Source: Leucobacter sp.
Lineage (GTDB): Bacteria > Actinomycetota > Actinomycetes > Actinomycetales > Microbacteriaceae
Length of the DNA stretch: 9,062 nucleotides
Direction: 5' to 3'
Assembly (NCBI GenBank): GCA_012510755.1
Contig: JAAZHL010000135.1
Span: forward strand, 1-9,062
In this document: one piece after another, positions 6,057 to 9,062 of the stretch
Layout of the letters: each line of letters starts with the position of its first letter
Position numbering within the stretch: position 1 is the stretch's first letter
Translations under genes and position numbers: made by a program
Notes under the pieces: generated by a model
Told to the model about the DNA's origin: nothing
The model's input: only the letters and a program-made list of their open reading frames with translations
Database searches by the model: none

Positions 6057-8303
6057 GTGTCACAATATGACTCTTCACCCTCTGGCGTGTCAATTCGGCG
6101 CCTCGTGCCGCGCATCTTCTCGCGTACAACGGTTCCAGACGCCGTAGAGAAGCTGCTGCGCACGGTGCGCACGAGTTGGCCAAAAGCCGACCTCTCAATC
6201 ATTGAGCGTGCCTACACGGTGGCTGAACGGGCGCACCGCAGTCAGAAGCGTCGCAGCGGCGAGCCATACATCACACACCCCATTGCGGTGGCTCAGATTC
6301 TGGCTGAGCTCGGTGTTGCTCCCGTCGTGATTGCGGCAGCGCTCTTGCACGATACTGTCGAAGATACCGACTATTCGCTCGAGCAGCTCACCCAAGACTT
6401 TGGCGCAGAAATCGCCATGCTCGTTGACGGTGTAACGAAGCTCGACAAAGTGAAATACGGCGATTCGGCACAGGCCGAAACCGTACGCAAGATGGTTGTG
6501 GCGATGTCGAAAGACATTCGGGTGCTGGTTATTAAACTTGCTGACCGCCTACACAACGCGCGCACCTGGGGGTACGTGCAGGCAGATTCTGCCCGACGTA
6601 AGGCGCAAGAAACCCTCGAAATTTACGCGCCGCTCGCGCACCGTCTCGGTATTCAGTCGATGAAGACCGAACTCGAAGATCTCTCGTTCGCGGTGCTGAA
6701 GCCCAAACTCTACGCAGAGATTGAAAATCTTGTTTCGCAGCGCAACCCGAAGCGAGAAGAACTGGTTGGCGACGTGATTCGCTCAATTGAGAGCGATCTG
6801 CGTACGGCCCGCATTCGCGGCGAGGTCACTGGGCGGCCCAAAGAACTGTATTCCATCTACCAAAAGATGGTGGTGCGAGGCCGCGACTTTGACGACATTT
6901 ATGACCTTGTTGGCATACGTGTGCTTGTGCATTCGATACGCGATTGCTACGCGGTATTGGGGGCGGTGCACACGCGCTGGACACCGATTCCCGGCCGCTT
7001 CAAAGACTACATCGCGACCCCCAAATTCAACCTGTATCAGTCGCTCCACACGACCGTGATCGGGCCCGACGGTCGGGCAGTTGAGATTCAGATTCGCACC
7101 TTCGAGATGCATCAACGTGCCGAGTACGGTGTTGCAGCTCATTGGAAATACAAGCAGACGAGCGACCCCTCGGCAGCGACGTCAAACGACATGGCATGGC
7201 TTGCCCACATCAGTGACTGGCAGGCCGAGACCGAAGACCCGAGCGAATTTCTTGATGCGTTGCGGTTCGAGATCGGCGCCAAAGAGGTATACGTGTTCAC
7301 GCCCAAGGGTCGTGTCATTGGTTTGCCTGAGGGGGGAACACCAGTCGATTTTGCCTATGCCGTGCACACCGAGGTGGGGCACCGCACGATGGGCGCGCGC
7401 GTGAACGGCCGTCTGGTGCCGCTCGAGACGGCCCTCCAAAATGGTGATGTGGTAGAGGTGTTTACCTCGAAAGACCCAAATGCCGGGCCAAATAAAGACT
7501 GGTTGAGTTTTGTGAAGAGCAAGCGTGCTCAGAACAAGATTCGGCAGTGGTTCACGAAGGAACGTCGTGAAGAGGCCGTCGAGATCGGCAAGAATGAGCT
7601 CACGAAAGCCCTGCGCAAGCTCAATCTGCCGCTGCACCAGATCATGAATTCAGAAGCAATTCAGCAGGTGGCGTTGCAGCTGAGATACGTCGATATCACG
7701 GCGCTATTTGCGGGCATCGGCAAAGGGCATGTGTCAGCGCAGTCAGTCATCGAGAAGATTACGGCTCTCATCGATCAAGATTCTGCGACGGCAGATACTG
7801 ATTCGAATGTGATTCACGCGCCGAGCAGGCCTCGTCAGGCAAAGGGCGACGCACACACCGGTGTCGTGGTGAAGGGCACCTCAGACGTGCTCGTCAAACT
7901 GGCCAAGTGCTGTACACCTGTGCCAGGCGATGAGATTCGTGGGTTCGTCACCAAAGGTCAAGGTGTGTCAGTGGACCGCACTTACTGCGTGAAATTCCAG
8001 GCGCTTGTCTCGCAAGAAGACAGACTGGTCGATGTCGAATGGGCGCCAACTGCGAAGAGTGTGTTTCTTGTGCAGATACAGGTCGAGGCTCTCGACCGTT
8101 CGGGTCTGCTCTCAGACATTACGCGGGTGCTGTCTGAACATCACGTCAACATACTTTCTGCCTCGGTGAACACTTCGACTGCGAGGCTTGCGATCAGCCG
8201 TTTTGTGTTTGAGATGGCGAACACCACGCATCTTGACCACGTGCTCAACGCGGTGCGACGTATCGAGGGCGTCTACGACACCTACCGGGTGCAATCGGCG
8301 TAG
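6057..8303 (+). CDS. relA: Bifunctional (p)ppGpp synthetase/hydrolase (RelA/SpoT family, Rel)
   Basis: Rel makes (p)ppGpp from ATP and GDP/GTP on starved ribosomes and degrades it otherwise, so it sets the stringent response. The 748 residues are full length for the long RSH family. The hydrolase HD domain has H74, HDTVED (98-103) and LADRLHN (161-167, D163), so hydrolysis should be intact. The synthetase domain has GRPKELYSIYQKM (259-271), the RFKD motif (314-317) typical of bifunctional enzymes, and EIQIRT with E343. The TGS domain spans about 407-468; H437 matches the residue that contacts the tRNA 3' end. A helical region follows, then a Cys-rich domain with C618, C619 and C644, and an ACT/RRM domain at about 669-745. 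Oddity: the His normally expected as fourth metal-type ligand (GVSVHR) is Asp here (D640). It closes the + strand cluster. Confidence 0.97.
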   Translation: MSQYDSSPSGVSIRRLVPRIFSRTTVPDAVEKLLRTVRTSWPKADLSIIERAYTVAERAHRSQKRRSGEPYITHPIAVAQILAELGVAPVVIAAALLHDTVEDTDYSLEQLTQDFGAEIAMLVDGVTKLDKVKYGDSAQAETVRKMVVAMSKDIRVLVIKLADRLHNARTWGYVQADSARRKAQETLEIYAPLAHRLGIQSMKTELEDLSFAVLKPKLYAEIENLVSQRNPKREELVGDVIRSIESDLRTARIRGEVTGRPKELYSIYQKMVVRGRDFDDIYDLVGIRVLVHSIRDCYAVLGAVHTRWTPIPGRFKDYIATPKFNLYQSLHTTVIGPDGRAVEIQIRTFEMHQRAEYGVAAHWKYKQTSDPSAATSNDMAWLAHISDWQAETEDPSEFLDALRFEIGAKEVYVFTPKGRVIGLPEGGTPVDFAYAVHTEVGHRTMGARVNGRLVPLETALQNGDVVEVFTSKDPNAGPNKDWLSFVKSKRAQNKIRQWFTKERREEAVEIGKNELTKALRKLNLPLHQIMNSEAIQQVALQLRYVDITALFAGIGKGHVSAQSVIEKITALIDQDSATADTDSNVIHAPSRPRQAKGDAHTGVVVKGTSDVLVKLAKCCTPVPGDEIRGFVTKGQGVSVDRTYCVKFQALVSQEDRLVDVEWAPTAKSVFLVQIQVEALDRSGLLSDITRVLSEHHVNILSASVNTSTARLAISRFVFEMANTTHLDHVLNAVRRIEGVYDTYRVQSA

Positions 8304-8316
8304 CCGCTTCGGGCGT

Positions 8317-8898
8317 CTACTCGGCAGTCTCAGTTGAGTCGTGTATCGCCACGAAGCGCGATCTTGCCAGTCTTGAGTGCGGTCGGCGGGGAGTCTCGAG
8401 CTGTTGCCGCACACGCACCGCTCGACCGGGTAATCGACACATCAACAGCTGGCATGCGGTGCGTTCTGCGCACGTGAACTCACCAGGCCGGTGCAGCAGG
8501 TCTACGATCGTGCGCAAGCGGCTGGTGACTTGCAAGCCGCCAATGCGGACAACATCGTCAGGCTTCAGCCGCAGCTCGTAGCGGCGCACCATGGCACTGG
8601 GCGGGAGCTTCAACCGGTGCCCCGCGAGCGACGCGAACGCGAGGGGTCTTCCTGGGTGCCGTGCAGCACCCCAGCCCCAGGCCGCCGTGAGCTGCGTCGC
8701 AATGAGCTGTTCGGTGAGCCACGGCCGCAGCGAAGCCAAACGAATGCTTTGGCTGTCGGGCCAGGCCACCCCTCGAACGCCGGGGCCACAGGCCACGAGC
8801 GCCCCGCGTAGTTGCATGGCACTGCGCAACGCCACCGGCCACTGCTCGTAGCGGGGTGGTGCCTGTAACCTGACTACTTGTTGTACGTCATCACGCAT
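8317..8898 (-). CDS. Hypothetical protein, AbiEi/DUF559-like central domain
   Basis: This 193-residue protein has no certain function. The stretch VRRYELRLKPDDVVRIGG followed by LQVTSRLRTIVDLLH (about 103-135) resembles the pattern '...dvv.i.Gl.VTs.lRT..DLar' seen in actinobacterial AbiEi-type antitoxin-like and DUF559 (Vsr-like endonuclease) proteins. The N-terminal winged-helix of true AbiEi and the C-terminal nuclease core of DUF559 are not apparent, so it may be a reduced relative. The rest is Arg-rich and soluble, with no membrane segment. The ATG at 8898 is the first in frame with only a weak TAGG upstream as ribosome binding site. It converges on rel with 13 bases between stops and no abiEii-like toxin gene beside it. 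Overlapping + strand frames look like shadows. The assignment is by pattern recall only. Confidence 0.6.
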   Translation of the reverse strand: MRDDVQQVVRLQAPPRYEQWPVALRSAMQLRGALVACGPGVRGVAWPDSQSIRLASLRPWLTEQLIATQLTAAWGWGAARHPGRPLAFASLAGHRLKLPPSAMVRRYELRLKPDDVVRIGGLQVTSRLRTIVDLLHRPGEFTCAERTACQLLMCRLPGRAVRVRQQLETPRRPHSRLARSRFVAIHDSTETAE

Positions 8899-8909
8899 GC
8901 CTACATGAT

Positions 8910-8930
8910 GGGTCTCATTGCAGAGACACC
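8910..8930 (-). repeat. Inverted repeat upstream of the AbiEi-like gene
   Basis: GTCTC (8912-8916) and GAGAC (8923-8927) form a perfect inverted repeat around ATTGCA. Two more GC pairs (8910-8911 with 8929-8930) follow past a one-base bulge. It ends 12 bases before the minus-strand ATG, where an operator or a leader hairpin could act. A TTGACG hexamer on the minus strand (8941-8936) might be a -35, but no good -10 follows. Confidence 0.35.
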
Positions 8931-8949
8931 GCAGGCGTCAACTCACGTC

Positions 8950-8958
8950 TGTGGATAA
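8950..8958 (-). promoter_or_regulatory. Exact DnaA-box 9-mer
   Basis: The minus strand reads TTATCCACA, the exact consensus DnaA box. It lies 51 bases upstream of the start of the minus-strand AbiEi-like gene. There is no cluster of further boxes or AT-rich unwinding region nearby, so this is not a replication origin. It could be a DnaA regulatory or titration site, or a chance match. Confidence 0.4.
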
Positions 8959-9062
8959 GTTCAGTTGCCGATTGCGTCGAGACAAGACTGCTGAGTCGCA
9001 ACCTTCTGTTCTGCTTCGTGGCGTTAATGAGCGGTCGGGGCATTCACGAACTGCGTTTGGGG

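Noticed and set aside
8296..8325. Hairpins near the rel stop (CGGC-GTA-GCCG at 8296-8306, GCCG with CGGC at 8303-8325) as a bidirectional terminator
   Set aside because: Stems are only four base pairs, they compete with each other, and no T-run follows on either strand.
8491..8851. Plus-strand frames opposite the AbiEi-like gene
   Set aside because: They are low-complexity, lack ribosome binding sites and family features, and lie opposite a longer minus-strand frame with a recognisable pattern.
9018..9062. Possible start of a + strand gene at the window end (GTG 9018 or ATG 9027, MSGRGIHELRLG)
   Set aside because: No ribosome binding site is visible and only about a dozen codons are in view, so it cannot be supported.

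Overview
The window reads as a housekeeping segment of an actinobacterial chromosome, most likely from the family Microbacteriaceae. Reasons: moderately high GC, GTG starts for ruvA, secD and rel, the order ruvA-ruvB-yajC-secD-secF-rel, a long acidic insert in SecD, and a rel of the bifunctional RFKD type. Genus cannot be fixed from this sequence alone.

Layout. Bases 1-806 are the 3' part of leuA (2-isopropylmalate synthase), cut by the window edge. The 75-base gap to ruvA carries a near-canonical LexA (SOS) box, a hairpin that may terminate leuA, and an actinobacterial -10 hexamer (TAGGGT) placed so that the ruvA message may start at its own GTG codon (leaderless). Then come ruvA and ruvB (4-base ATGA overlap), yajC, secD and secF (2-base gap), and rel with a near-perfect Shine-Dalgarno sequence, all on the + strand. 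ruvC, which usually precedes ruvA in this cluster, is not here; leuA takes its place. Past rel, a minus-strand gene of 193 codons (8317-8898) converges on it, separated by only 13 bases. It resembles the central part of AbiEi/DUF559-type proteins. Its upstream region holds an inverted repeat and one exact DnaA-box 9-mer. The last hundred bases (8959-9062) show no feature I can support.

How the genes work together. RuvA and RuvB form the Holliday-junction branch-migration motor, and the SOS box fits DNA-damage induction. YajC, SecD and SecF are the accessory membrane complex that helps the SecYEG translocon finish export using the proton gradient. Rel makes and degrades (p)ppGpp in response to amino-acid starvation. 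LeuA commits carbon to leucine.

I found no mobile element, CRISPR array, RNA gene or clearly new system. The most notable points are the ruvC-less SOS-type ruvAB start region, an Asp in place of the expected His ligand in the C-terminal Cys-rich domain of Rel, and the orphan AbiEi-like gene with its DnaA box.
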